64,000 bases of DNA from Alphaproteobacteria bacterium (GCA_016125455.1 WGLS01000001.1:310001-374000); one strand, 5' to 3'. Shown: positions 15,523 through 24,261, counted from the stretch's first letter. Notes: generated from the sequence alone by a model not told the origin. Numbers and translations are program-made.

Positions 15523-17196
15523 TCAGGCGCGAATTTGCGGCTTTGCCAGCCATTCAATGCCGCGCAGCATCTGATTGAAATAGATGTCCGGCAGCATACG
15601 CTGCTTGAGGAACCACGCGCGCCGCGTCGGCGTCAGTCCATCGTTGACCCACCGGGGAAAGGTAGGATCGAGTTTGCCGTCATAGGCGAATTCCGCCAGC
15701 ACTATCCGCCCCCGCTCCACCGTCAACGGGCAAGATCCGTAGCCGTTATAAATCGCATCCGGCTCTGCGTTGTCGAGCGCGCGGATGACATTGTGGGCGA
15801 CCACGGGCGCCTGCCGCCTCACAGCCGCCGCCGTCTTGGCGTTTGGCGTTGATCCAGCGTCGCCAAGGGCGAAAACATTCGGATACCGCACATGCCGCAT
15901 CGTGTGCTTGTCGATGTCAATCCAGCCGGCGTCATTCGAAAGCGGCGAGTTCCTGACGACGTCAAGCCCGGTTTGCGGCGGACAAACATGCAACATCTCA
16001 AACGTCTCGGTTCGGCGTTCCTTCACGCCGTCCGGCCCCGAATATTCGAATGTCGCCTCCTTTGCATCACCGTCGACGGCGACAAGGTTCTCATTGAAGC
16101 GAAGGTCAATTCCGTATCGTTCGACATACTCCATCAGTGCCGGAACATATTCCTTGACGCCGAACAAGACGCCGCCAGCATTGTGAAATGAGACATCGAT
16201 CCCGCCGGCAACGCCATTGCGGCGCCATGCATCACAGGCAAGGTACATCGCCTTCTGCGGCGCGCCGGCGCACTTGATCGGCATCGGCGGCTGAGTAAAG
16301 CGCGCCTTTCCGCCCTTCAGTGATTCAACGAGCCGCCAAGTATAGGGCGCAAGGTCATAGCGATAATTTGACGTGACGCCATTTCGGCCTAGGGCGGCGC
16401 TCAATCCCTCCACGGCGCCCCAGTCGAGCTTGAGGCCTGGAGCCATCACGAGCATGCGATAGCCGATGACAGTTCCGTCCGTAAGCCGAAGTTCGCTCCG
16501 ATCCGGATTGAAATCCGCGCACTCGCCCTTGATCCAGGCGACGCCTGCCGGCATCACGTCGGCCATTCCACGGCGGGTCACTGACTGTTCAAAAACGCCG
16601 CCGCCAACGAGCGTCCACCCCGGTTGATAGTAGTGCACGTCGGACGGTTCGACGATCGTGATGCTTGCCGATCGCCGGCGCGAGAGGATCGACGCAGCGA
16701 CGGCAATGCCGCCGGCCCCGCCGCCAACAATCACGATATCTCTCAGGGATGATGGCGCGGCATCATCCGGCTGAGCAGCTTCGCCGAGGCGATCGCGTAT
16801 CGCCGACAGGTCGACGCCAGCACTGGCGGCAGCGGCCAGAATCTCGCCTGTCGGCCGCACGCCGACTTGCGACAACGCCCACAGCGACGCTGACCGCGCG
16901 CCCGACGCGCAGAACGCCAATGCCGGCTTTGGCAACTGCGTAAGCGCCGCGCTGAACGCGGCCACGTCGGCATCGGTTATTGCGCCGCGCATGACCGGGA
17001 TATAGCGAACGGGCAGCCCCGACGCCTCGGCGGCGGCTTCGATACTTTCCCGTGATGGCTGGCCATCGGCCTCGTCATCCGGCCGGTTTATTATAATGGA
17101 CTTGACGCCCCGGCCGGCCGCCACTTCGATGTCTTTTGCGGCGATCTGTCCGGACACGAATATATCCGGCGTGAGCTGATTGAATCGCATCGACAC
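15523..17196 (-). CDS. DUF442 phosphatase/rhodanese-like domain fused to type II SQR
   Basis: 557 residues in two domains. Residues 1-140 are a PTP/rhodanese-like DUF442 domain with catalytic loop CASGARS (Cys96, Arg101). Residues 150-557 are an FAD-dependent sulfide:quinone oxidoreductase: GGGAGG at 158-163 binds FAD; Cys309 (KCAGAPQK) and Cys489 (GSCPL) match the redox pair Cys201/Cys379 of human SQOR in sequence context and nearly in spacing; YPNVFALGDA binds FAD near 439. SQR oxidises sulfide at the membrane, reduces quinone and passes sulfane sulfur to an acceptor; the fused domain may handle that persulfide. Ten bases separate it from the dioxygenase gene. Confidence 0.92.
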   Translation of the reverse strand: MSMRFNQLTPDIFVSGQIAAKDIEVAAGRGVKSIIINRPDDEADGQPSRESIEAAAEASGLPVRYIPVMRGAITDADVAAFSAALTQLPKPALAFCASGARSASLWALSQVGVRPTGEILAAAASAGVDLSAIRDRLGEAAQPDDAAPSSLRDIVIVGGGAGGIAVAASILSRRRSASITIVEPSDVHYYQPGWTLVGGGVFEQSVTRRGMADVMPAGVAWIKGECADFNPDRSELRLTDGTVIGYRMLVMAPGLKLDWGAVEGLSAALGRNGVTSNYRYDLAPYTWRLVESLKGGKARFTQPPMPIKCAGAPQKAMYLACDAWRRNGVAGGIDVSFHNAGGVLFGVKEYVPALMEYVERYGIDLRFNENLVAVDGDAKEATFEYSGPDGVKERRTETFEMLHVCPPQTGLDVVRNSPLSNDAGWIDIDKHTMRHVRYPNVFALGDAGSTPNAKTAAAVRRQAPVVAHNVIRALDNAEPDAIYNGYGSCPLTVERGRIVLAEFAYDGKLDPTFPRWVNDGLTPTRRAWFLKQRMLPDIYFNQMLRGIEWLAKPQIRA

Positions 17197-17205
17197 GTCT
17201 CCCGC

Positions 17206-18075
17206 TCATAAGGCGTCAATTGGCAATTTCAGGTAGCTCAAACCGTTTCCTTCCGGCGGCGGCATCTCGCCGGCGCGCATATTCACCTGAACGGACGGCA
17301 GGATGAGCTTCGGCATGGCCAGTGTGGCGTCGCGCGCGCGGCGCATCGCAGTGAAAGCGTCGCGGGAAGTGCCAGTCTTGATATGGATGTTCTCCGCTTT
17401 TTCGGCGCGGATGGTGGTTTCCCAGACATACTCGTCCCGGCCCGGCGCCTTGTAGTCATGACACAGAAAAACTCTGGTCTCGTCCGGAAGCTCGAACAGC
17501 TTGTGGATGGAATCGAAGAGCCGACCCGCATCGCCGCCGGGGAAATCACATCTCGCCGTGCCGAAATCCGGCATGAAGATCGTGTCGCCTACGAACGCCG
17601 CGTCGCCAATGAGGTGGCACATGCACGCTGGCGTATGACCCGGCGTGTGGATCGCTCGCGCCTGAACGTCGCCAATGGCGTAGGTTTCTCCGTCATGGAA
17701 CAGGTGGTCGAACTGCGCGCCATCGGTACGGAAAGCAGCGCCTTCATTGAACACCTTGGAGAACGTCGCCTGCACGACAGGCACCTGGTCGCCGATCGCC
17801 GTCCGTCCGCCGAGGGCGCGCTTTATGTAAGGCGCGGCCGTAAGGTGATCGGCGTGAACGTGAGTGTCGATGATCCATTCACACTCGAAACCGCGGTCGC
17901 GCACGTATGAAATCAGTTTGTCTGCGGATCCTGTTCCGGTGCGACCGGACGCCTGATCAAAATCGAGAACCGAATCGATGATGGCGCATGCTTTCGTCGC
18001 CGGATCGGCAACGACATAGCTGATCGTGAAGGTCTCTTCGTCAAAAAACCCTTTGACTTCAGGTTGCGCTGTCAT
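17206..18075 (-). CDS. ETHE1-like persulfide dioxygenase (MBL fold)
   Basis: 289 residues. Metallo-beta-lactamase metal motif THVHADH (His72, His74, Asp76, His77), second-shell and iron ligands His147 (HTPGHTPACMCHL), Asp164 (FVGDTIFM) and His206 (LCHDY), with DFGTARCDFPGGD typical of ETHE1/Blh enzymes. It oxidises glutathione persulfide to sulfite, the step after SQR. ATG at 18075 overlaps the stop of the repressor gene (ATGA). A longer frame to 18243 only covers the repressor. Confidence 0.93.
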   Translation of the reverse strand: MTAQPEVKGFFDEETFTISYVVADPATKACAIIDSVLDFDQASGRTGTGSADKLISYVRDRGFECEWIIDTHVHADHLTAAPYIKRALGGRTAIGDQVPVVQATFSKVFNEGAAFRTDGAQFDHLFHDGETYAIGDVQARAIHTPGHTPACMCHLIGDAAFVGDTIFMPDFGTARCDFPGGDAGRLFDSIHKLFELPDETRVFLCHDYKAPGRDEYVWETTIRAEKAENIHIKTGTSRDAFTAMRRARDATLAMPKLILPSVQVNMRAGEMPPPEGNGLSYLKLPIDAL

Positions 18076-18524
18076 GAGCGGTCTTCCTCTCCGGATGTCG
18101 GGATTACCTTCGCAAAGACGCCGTATCCGCTCGCCTGATCGAAATGTGAACTGCGGCGCGGCCATCGCGTCGTCGGGACGGTGTCGCGCTTGACTGAAGC
18201 CACATTCGCTGCGCTCGGCCACGCGTCTGTCATCACGGCGCAAATCGCGTCGACAAAATTTGCGACCCGCGTATCGCCGGACAATCGATAAAAGATAACC
18301 TTGGAGTTTCGCCGGGTCTCGACGATCCCCTCCGTCCTAAGCTTCGCCAGCTCACGCGAAAGGTTCGGCTGTTTGATATTCAGCGCCGCTTCCATGTCCC
18401 CAACGGACATTTCCCGTTCGCGGAGCGCGCAGCAGACAATGAGCCTTGACGGATGCGCGAAAGCCTTGAGGAGCGCGACGGCCTCCTCGGCCTTGGGCGC
18501 GATGCCGGATCGGTCGGCCTTCAT
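18072..18524 (-). CDS. Second ArsR/BigR-like regulator, with C-terminal extension
   Basis: 150 residues. The winged helix AFAHPSRLIVCCALREREMSVGDMEAALNIKQPNLSRELAKLRTEGIVETRRNSKVIFYRLS closely resembles BigR/SqrR. Cys32 aligns with BigR Cys42; the C-terminal-helix cysteine is Cys95 (AICAVM), three residues earlier than the BigR Cys108 position, one helical turn away. About 50 extra residues follow (to GEEDRS). Both ends overlap neighbours by ATGA (peroxiredoxin upstream, dioxygenase downstream), so it is embedded in the operon it probably controls. Start at 18524 has AAGGTGA upstream. Confidence 0.87.
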   Translation of the reverse strand: MKADRSGIAPKAEEAVALLKAFAHPSRLIVCCALREREMSVGDMEAALNIKQPNLSRELAKLRTEGIVETRRNSKVIFYRLSGDTRVANFVDAICAVMTDAWPSAANVASVKRDTVPTTRWPRRSSHFDQASGYGVFAKVIPTSGEEDRS

Positions 18525-19183
18525 GTCTTCACCTTCGCCGGAGTGAAATACCACGGCGCATCGTCCGCGCCGGCGCGACGGTCCGCCTCGCGCGTATCGG
18601 TCGGCGGGGGTAGCACAAGAGCGTCGCCGGGCGACCAGCCGGCGGGCGTTGACTCCTCCCTTTCGGCGCTTTCCTGCAGGGCCGCCAGCACCCGAAGCAG
18701 TTCGTCAACGGATCGACCAACGGTCATCGGATAGTGTATCATCGCTCTGATAAGACCGCCTGGATCGATGAAGTACACTGATCGGACCGCGGCGGTCGTC
18801 GAGGATGCTTCATGGATCATTCCATAGGCGCGGGAGATCGACATCGAGATGTCTTCAATGATCGGAAAGCGGATCTTTACGCCAAATCGACGCTCGATGT
18901 CCCGGACCCACGCTATATGCGCATAGAGACTATCCACCGACAGCGCCAGCAAAGCGCAATGCCGCATCTCAAATTGCGACGCCGCGCCCTGGAAGGCGAT
19001 GAATTCCGACGTGCAGACAGGCGTGAAATCGGCGGGATGCGAAAAAAAGATCAGCCACCTTCCCCTGAAGTCGGAAAGGCGAACCGTCCCTTCCGTGCTG
19101 CGCGCTTCAAAGTCAGGCGCTAGCTGGTCGATTCCAATATACTCTTGTTCTATCAAGCTTTTTTGATCCTCGCGCGCGGTCAT
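18521..19183 (-). CDS. 1-Cys (Prx6-type) peroxiredoxin
   Basis: 220 residues, AhpC/TSA fold. Peroxidatic motif PADFTPVCTSE with Cys57 and the supporting Thr54; C-terminal SVYFIDPGGLIRAMIHYPMTVGRSVDELLRVL is typical of the Prx6 group. Reduces peroxides and possibly protects against persulfide or oxidase-derived radicals. First gene of the minus-strand sulfide operon; only a 117-base gap separates it from the preceding ppc stop, holding the promoter. Tail differs from usual members (GADDAPWYFTPAKVKT). Confidence 0.9.
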   Translation of the reverse strand: MTAREDQKSLIEQEYIGIDQLAPDFEARSTEGTVRLSDFRGRWLIFFSHPADFTPVCTSEFIAFQGAASQFEMRHCALLALSVDSLYAHIAWVRDIERRFGVKIRFPIIEDISMSISRAYGMIHEASSTTAAVRSVYFIDPGGLIRAMIHYPMTVGRSVDELLRVLAALQESAEREESTPAGWSPGDALVLPPPTDTREADRRAGADDAPWYFTPAKVKT

Positions 19184-19212
19184 TCGAGCGCAAACGCGCT
19201 CTCACGCTGACC

Positions 19213-19258
19213 ATACTATACACTTTACAATAACGTCAATCGTATTCACTGGCGTTAT
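19213..19258 (-). promoter_or_regulatory. Candidate promoter/operator of the sulfide operon
   Basis: Minus-strand TTGACG (19239-19234) and TAGTAT (19218-19213) are 15 bases apart, short of the ideal 17. A 6-bp inverted repeat ATAACG/CGTTAT (19230-19258, 17-base spacer) overlaps the -35 element and could be the repressor site. It does not resemble the ATTTGCG palindrome at 9820. Confidence 0.35.
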
Positions 19259-19300
19259 CGCCGACCTCTTCGCGAAATGGTAGCGCGCCGCACCCGCGCC

Positions 19301-22111
19301 CTAGCCGAAGGCGTGATAGAAGTGAGCGACCGAACCGGTGATTTCCGACAGCGTCCGGTCGATTGCGCGAAGAGGCTCGATGACTTCGCTGCGGACCTCG
19401 GGGTATCCCGGCGGGAAATCGTCCCCGGAAGCAGCTTCGTGCAACGCGGCGAACGCGCCAGCGCCCTCATCTTCTATTGGGAAGATGTCGGCGAGGGTTG
19501 ACGCGACGCCCGCAAGCTCAAGGCGCAGGGTTCGCTCCATCAGGTCGGCCCGAGTCACGCCATGCCTGAATGAAAATGTCGGCGCCGATGCAGCAACAGT
19601 CGCGGCGCGCATGATCAGCGCCATCCGCATGGCGTGCAGCACGTATAGGTCTTGTGGAAAGGACTCCTCGGCGATCTCCGCCGCATCGGCAATTCGATCG
19701 AAGCTCCGCCTGTCCGACGACAAGTGATTGGCGAGCGCTTCCACGGACGGTCGCGCCTCGATCCGCGCCACCGTGGCGCTCACTTCTTCGTATCGCGCCG
19801 TCATTTCGACGCTTGACGAGTGACGTGCACGGATCATCCAGAAGGACGGGTCATAAACGCTTGCATACGCCCGAACGACGGACAAGCTCGTCAGCGATCG
19901 CGCCCGAATGGCCATTCGGCGAAGTTGACGCATTCGTTCAGACCCGGCGAGCAGAGCGGCGAACCGCTCCGGCTCCCGTGCAGCCGCAACGCCAAAGCCG
20001 CCGGCGACATTGCACGGCGCGGCGAGCTGCTGAAGGATCGCATTGTGGGGGATCGCCCGCAACGCCCGCGCCGCATCGCGAGCGGACGATCCGCTTTGCC
20101 GGCGGGACTTGCGGGAACCGGTCTTATAGAGAAAATTGATTGCGAATGCGCCAAGCGTCGTCTGGTAATGTTCGCTTGCGAATAATTCTTCCTGCCACTT
20201 CTTGATCGACCGGTATACATCCCATGAGAAGTTTATGTCCTCGTAGAACCTATCGGCTCGAGCCTCCTGCGGCTTGAAGGCCCAGGCGAATAGCGCTGCG
20301 ACAGTGGCGCGCGCAAGCTTAGGCGACTGGAAGTGCAGAAACCCGTCGCCCCCCTGAAAGCTTGCCTCGATATTCGCGCGAATTCCCTCACGGGCATATC
20401 GCGAACGGGCCCAGGGCGTCATCAGGTGATCGAACCGTTCAGCAAGGTCGCCGGGATAACCGCCGCGCCCCATCGATTCCCCATGGGTGTTGAAAACGAC
20501 GGCTTCAATGTCCTTTAGCCCGAGACGTCCCATTTCGCGCGCGAGAAGTATATGAAGACGCTCTATAGCAAGGTCGGCGGGCACTTGCCCCATGAAACGT
20601 CCGCTATCGGAGAATCCGAGCTGAATGGATATGCGCCCGCGGCCTCTGGCATACTCCAGGAATTCCGGTTCGTTCAGCAGGCGTTCCATAAAGCGGCCGC
20701 CGCTCTCGATCGCTTCGGGCGTCTCAAACAGAGGGGAGATGTCAACCATGCCCTCCACGCCGTAAAGCCGAGCGAGGTAAATCGCACCCATGATCGTCGC
20801 CGGCGCTTCGCATTCCGCAATAAGGAAGCGGATCGGCGTATCCGCATCAACGTGCTTGAGAATCTGGGCGCACAGCATCAACTGACGCCTCGCCGTCATC
20901 TTTTCCCGAAAAATCGATCCGAAATTGACCGTTCTACGTCTGGCCGACACGGATTTTTCGGCGGCAGTCGACAATGCCGTCCGGTCGATGAAGTCGGCGT
21001 CGGACGACAATCCAAGATCTGATTGAAGCGTCGAGCGGACTTGCGCCGCATTGACGCGAAGATGAATGCGGCCGACGCCAAGGCCGTAAAGCTTAATCTC
21101 CGAAATCAGACGGACAAGCGTCGATGCAACCGGATCGTCAACCTCGCCCAAAAGCCCTTCAATTTCCTTCGATACTTCCTTCAGGCTGACCAGCTTGCAA
21201 GCATGTTCGTCAGTGAGAAGATTCGCGGCGGCAATAACCGTCGCCGCATCATCGAGATCGCCGGCAAAAGCCTTGGCCTGCTGCTCAGTCAACGCAGCAG
21301 CGGCGCGAAGACGCTCTGCAATAGCGCCGCACGCTGGCGTAGAAAGGGTCACGGATTCGAGCGTTGACGCATATTCCAATAGCTGGGTCGCCTTTTCGCG
21401 CAAGCGAATTTCGAACGTGCGTCCCCAGTGAATATCCGTACGCCCATCAAGATCGTAGCCAACCCAGGTCGCTATGCTGATCGGAGCTGGCCGAACGCGG
21501 CGCCAAGATGCCGGGCGCGCGCGGCGCGCATGGTCAATGATGGCGTCAATCAATTTCCGGTTGACACTTTTTGCTTCGCTGATGCGCGCGGTCGCCTCTG
21601 CGTGTTCCGCGTCAAGGGAAATGTCCGATTCCGGACAGTGGGAAAGCGCCTTGATCCGCTCTCGATAGGCCGGTTCATCATCCGTTTCGGCGAATGCCGC
21701 CATTGCCGCGCGCATGCCTTCATCCTGGGCGAATGTCGGATGAGCAGTAAAAACGATGCCGGCGAGCGTTCTGGACGCCGCGCTGAAATAAGCGTCATCG
21801 TCACCATTTGCGACGCCCGCGAAAGCGCGCTCGACCAGCGCGTCGAAGTCGATATCGACTGCCAGATGCCGCAATCCAAACGTTCGCATACGCTCGACCG
21901 ACGCATCGTCGCCGATCGCCTTCGCGAGCGCGCGGAAGGCCGGTAGCGACAATCGTCCGTCTTCAAGGCGCGCGGAAAACTCGAAGGCGAGCGCACGGAC
22001 TGCGTTGGACAACGGATCACGAACAGCTGATGTTGCGACATCGCCGAGCCGATCCAGTGCCTCTCTGCGAATCTGCGCGACGTCCGCTGCCGAAGGGTCT
22101 GAAGTCGTCAT
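19301..22111 (-). CDS. ppc: Divergent phosphoenolpyruvate carboxylase
   Basis: 936 residues. PEPC landmarks in order: TAHPTF at 123-127 (His124 matches the catalytic His of TAHPTE), WVGYDLDGRTDIHW near 216-229 (the GGDRDGN-like region), PLFET near 460, LGFSDSGRFMG near 498-508 (GYSDSxKDAG), NTHGESMGRGG at 541-551 (FHGRGG-xxGRGG, His543), FQGGDG near 585 and TGSRKSRR near 660. It would carboxylate PEP to oxaloacetate, feeding the TCA cycle. Several strictly conserved positions are changed (TAHPTE Glu to Phe), so kinetics may differ. Start chosen at MTTSDPS; the frame opens earlier at 22285 into the next gene. The 127-base gap upstream (22112-22238) shows nothing. Confidence 0.8.
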   Translation of the reverse strand: MTTSDPSAADVAQIRREALDRLGDVATSAVRDPLSNAVRALAFEFSARLEDGRLSLPAFRALAKAIGDDASVERMRTFGLRHLAVDIDFDALVERAFAGVANGDDDAYFSAASRTLAGIVFTAHPTFAQDEGMRAAMAAFAETDDEPAYRERIKALSHCPESDISLDAEHAEATARISEAKSVNRKLIDAIIDHARRARPASWRRVRPAPISIATWVGYDLDGRTDIHWGRTFEIRLREKATQLLEYASTLESVTLSTPACGAIAERLRAAAALTEQQAKAFAGDLDDAATVIAAANLLTDEHACKLVSLKEVSKEIEGLLGEVDDPVASTLVRLISEIKLYGLGVGRIHLRVNAAQVRSTLQSDLGLSSDADFIDRTALSTAAEKSVSARRRTVNFGSIFREKMTARRQLMLCAQILKHVDADTPIRFLIAECEAPATIMGAIYLARLYGVEGMVDISPLFETPEAIESGGRFMERLLNEPEFLEYARGRGRISIQLGFSDSGRFMGQVPADLAIERLHILLAREMGRLGLKDIEAVVFNTHGESMGRGGYPGDLAERFDHLMTPWARSRYAREGIRANIEASFQGGDGFLHFQSPKLARATVAALFAWAFKPQEARADRFYEDINFSWDVYRSIKKWQEELFASEHYQTTLGAFAINFLYKTGSRKSRRQSGSSARDAARALRAIPHNAILQQLAAPCNVAGGFGVAAAREPERFAALLAGSERMRQLRRMAIRARSLTSLSVVRAYASVYDPSFWMIRARHSSSVEMTARYEEVSATVARIEARPSVEALANHLSSDRRSFDRIADAAEIAEESFPQDLYVLHAMRMALIMRAATVAASAPTFSFRHGVTRADLMERTLRLELAGVASTLADIFPIEDEGAGAFAALHEAASGDDFPPGYPEVRSEVIEPLRAIDRTLSEITGSVAHFYHAFG

Positions 22112-22238
22112 GAAAGGCGCCTGCTCCCCGCATTTGCGTGTCTGAAGGCGCGCCGCCCGGTCGCAGGAGCGAACAGGCGAGCGCATGACGCGTTCTAGAA
22201 GGATAAGCCGTGGAGGTCGAGACGTGGCGCGTCGCTTG

Positions 22239-23513
22239 TCAGGCGGACTTGCGAATGTCCTGGGCCGGCGCCCGCGCGGCGACAAGCGATTCCATCACGC
22301 GGCGCTTTTCCGCAAGCAAGCGTTCCGCAGCATAAGTGTTCTCAATCGTCCGGCGCGCGGCGGACCTTATACGACGCGAGCGATCGTGCTCGGTGAGGGC
22401 GGCGCGAAGGCCAGCGACAATCGAGTTTCGGTCATGAAAGTCGACGATGAAAGCGTTCGACTCATTTGCAACCTCACGCACCGGAGCGGTATCCGATCCA
22501 ACCAAAGCGCATCCCATGGCCATTGCCTCCATCATCGACCATGAAAGGACGAAAGGCGTTGTCAGATAGACATGAGCGGACGAAGCGGCCAACACGCGGC
22601 GGTACTCGTCCCGTGACAGGTAGCCGACGAAATGCGTTCGCGCGGCGTCAATCGCGTTCTCGGACAGAGCGCGCTTTAGATGGGAATCGCCCTCGGCAAG
22701 CTTCTTTCCGTAGGCGACGCGATCTTCGCCGACTATGACCGCCTGGAGCTCAGGACGTTCGGCCTGCAGGACGGCCAGCGCAGCCATGAACTGTGGAAAG
22801 CCCCGATAGGGCTCCATGCCGCGGGCGACATAGGTGACAATTTCCGCATCCGCGGGCAATTCGACGCCCTTCAAAGACAGGGGCGCCTTCCGATCCGGCC
22901 GGAAATATTGCGTATCGACGCCGTCATGGTGCACCAGCAACTTTGCGTCGAATGTCGCGGGAAACTGCGATTTTTGCCAGTGTGTCGGACAAATTCCGAT
23001 GTCAACCGACGCGAGGTCGAGAAGAATTGGCGCATTGCGGGCGCGGGATCGGGCGGCCTGGTCATAGCTTGGCGGGGTTGGGTCAAGAAAGCTAACATCT
23101 GGCCCCGGAGAATTGTAGTACCATTCGAAGTACCCGATTGTTCGCGCTTCGGGCCATATATCCTTGACGAACAGACCTGGGCCCCAGCCCGAATGAGAAA
23201 CGACAATATCAGGATTCAGCTGCTGTGTTCGCTTGAGTTCAATGCATGCGCGCGCAACTGACTGTCCATTGATCACCGCTTTTTCCCAGGATCCAGAATA
23301 CGGATGAATATTGTCGGACGGTTCGCGATGCGGCGTATAATGAAAAGTATTCACCCGCGGGTGTGACAGATCCTGCCTTTGGGTGCCAAACCATACCTTC
23401 CAGCCGTGATCGACAAGATGGCCGGCAAGGCCCCCGAACTGGGCGGGAAAATTGTTGTGAAGGAATAGAACCTGCATTTTGGCTTCGCTGTTTGGTTGCT
23501 GTGATTGCTTCAT
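22239..23513 (-). CDS. Glycosyltransferase, GT4-like GT-B fold
   Basis: 424 residues. N-terminal Rossmann half MQVLFLHNNFPAQFGGLAGHLVDHG, middle FLDPTPPSYDQAARSRARN, and C-terminal half with YVARGMEPYRGFPQFMAAL and LTTPFVLSWSMMEAMAMGCALVGSDTAPVREV (the donor-binding E-x7-E-like region). Transfers a sugar from a nucleotide-sugar; acceptor unknown. ATG at 23513 overlaps the MotB-like stop by ATGA; the alternative Met13 (23477) starts at the conserved MQVLFLH. Coupling to the MotB-like gene suggests a link with the secretion locus, for example modification of the giant protein or a surface glycan. Confidence 0.85.
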   Translation of the reverse strand: MKQSQQPNSEAKMQVLFLHNNFPAQFGGLAGHLVDHGWKVWFGTQRQDLSHPRVNTFHYTPHREPSDNIHPYSGSWEKAVINGQSVARACIELKRTQQLNPDIVVSHSGWGPGLFVKDIWPEARTIGYFEWYYNSPGPDVSFLDPTPPSYDQAARSRARNAPILLDLASVDIGICPTHWQKSQFPATFDAKLLVHHDGVDTQYFRPDRKAPLSLKGVELPADAEIVTYVARGMEPYRGFPQFMAALAVLQAERPELQAVIVGEDRVAYGKKLAEGDSHLKRALSENAIDAARTHFVGYLSRDEYRRVLAASSAHVYLTTPFVLSWSMMEAMAMGCALVGSDTAPVREVANESNAFIVDFHDRNSIVAGLRAALTEHDRSRRIRSAARRTIENTYAAERLLAEKRRVMESLVAARAPAQDIRKSA

Positions 23514-24082
23514 TCAATTGTGATTTCGACGGTGTCGATGCGGTCGAGCGTTGGCGCTTCGCGCACGAGAATGGTCATTGCCTCAGGCGAGACGCCTTCG
23601 GCGGACAGGGCGCTCCTTGCGGAAAGCAGTCGGTAGTAGGCAATTCTCTGCGCCTTGGTGTAGGCGATCGATGGATCGAAGTAGGCCACAATGAGATAAT
23701 TTCGTCCTGCGCGGTTCGGTTCGGTCCGAGACGCGAAGGCGGAAAGCCGCTCCGTGCCCGCCTCGTCAATCTTGATGACTTGCCCCGAAAACTGGATCAT
23801 GAAACGACCGTCCGCTTCGATGATTTTCGTGGCCACTTCCTCGCTCGGCGCGGCGGCGGGGTCTTTTTCCACCGCTATTGTTTCCGTTTCATCCAGATTG
23901 GTGGATGTGAGCGCGGCGGAGCGCGAAGCTTCTTCGTCCGAGGAGTTTGACGCGATCTGCAGCGACATGACGAAGATGGCAATTGCCAGGATAATTAGGA
24001 GAAAGGTCACGACCATGACGATCGTCGACAAAGCGTCGACGAACCCCGGCCAATGGTTTTCCTCTTCCTGCGCCTGCGCCAC
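23510..24082 (-). CDS. MotB-like inner-membrane protein with short OmpA-like domain
   Basis: 190 residues. Residues 11-42 (WPGFVDALSTIVMVVTFLLIILAIAIFVMSL) form one membrane helix carrying Asp16 in the MotB position (FxDALS, equivalent to the proton-carrying Asp of MotB and SiiA). An acidic periplasmic linker follows, then a compact OmpA/MotB-like domain (GTERLSAFASR, KAQRIAYYRLLSARSAL). It is much shorter than flagellar MotB. Predicted partner of the divergent MotA-like protein at 24262 to form a proton-driven channel. Coupled to the glycosyltransferase gene by ATGA. Confidence 0.8.
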   Translation of the reverse strand: MAQAQEEENHWPGFVDALSTIVMVVTFLLIILAIAIFVMSLQIASNSSDEEASRSAALTSTNLDETETIAVEKDPAAAPSEEVATKIIEADGRFMIQFSGQVIKIDEAGTERLSAFASRTEPNRAGRNYLIVAYFDPSIAYTKAQRIAYYRLLSARSALSAEGVSPEAMTILVREAPTLDRIDTVEITIE

Positions 24083-24197
24083 GACCTAATCCTACGCAAG
24101 GGACCGCTGGCCCATTCGGTCCGAACGCGCCTCTTTCATGGCTAATGAGCGCTTAATCAGTTGACATCCGATGAACGTCGGCGGCGGCAATGGTCGT

Positions 24198-24212
24198 TTA
24201 AGCCAAAATTAA
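24198..24212. promoter_or_regulatory. CtrA-type box TTAA-N7-TTAA
   Basis: Perfect TTAA-N7-TTAA in the 179-base divergent region between the MotB-like and MotA-like genes, 50 bases before the MotA-like ATG. This is the full binding site of the alphaproteobacterial cell-cycle regulator CtrA. A nearby 6-bp GGACCG/CGGTCC repeat lies at about 24101-24122. Confidence 0.5.
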
Positions 24213-24261
24213 GCTTGATCTTCTGTTATCAGCGCGGATCCGGAACGGGCGACACGCGTCA

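Noticed and set aside
9620..19258. tRNA-inserted genomic island carrying the sulfide genes
   Set aside because: No integrase, no second copy of the tRNA 3' end and no obvious composition change were seen.
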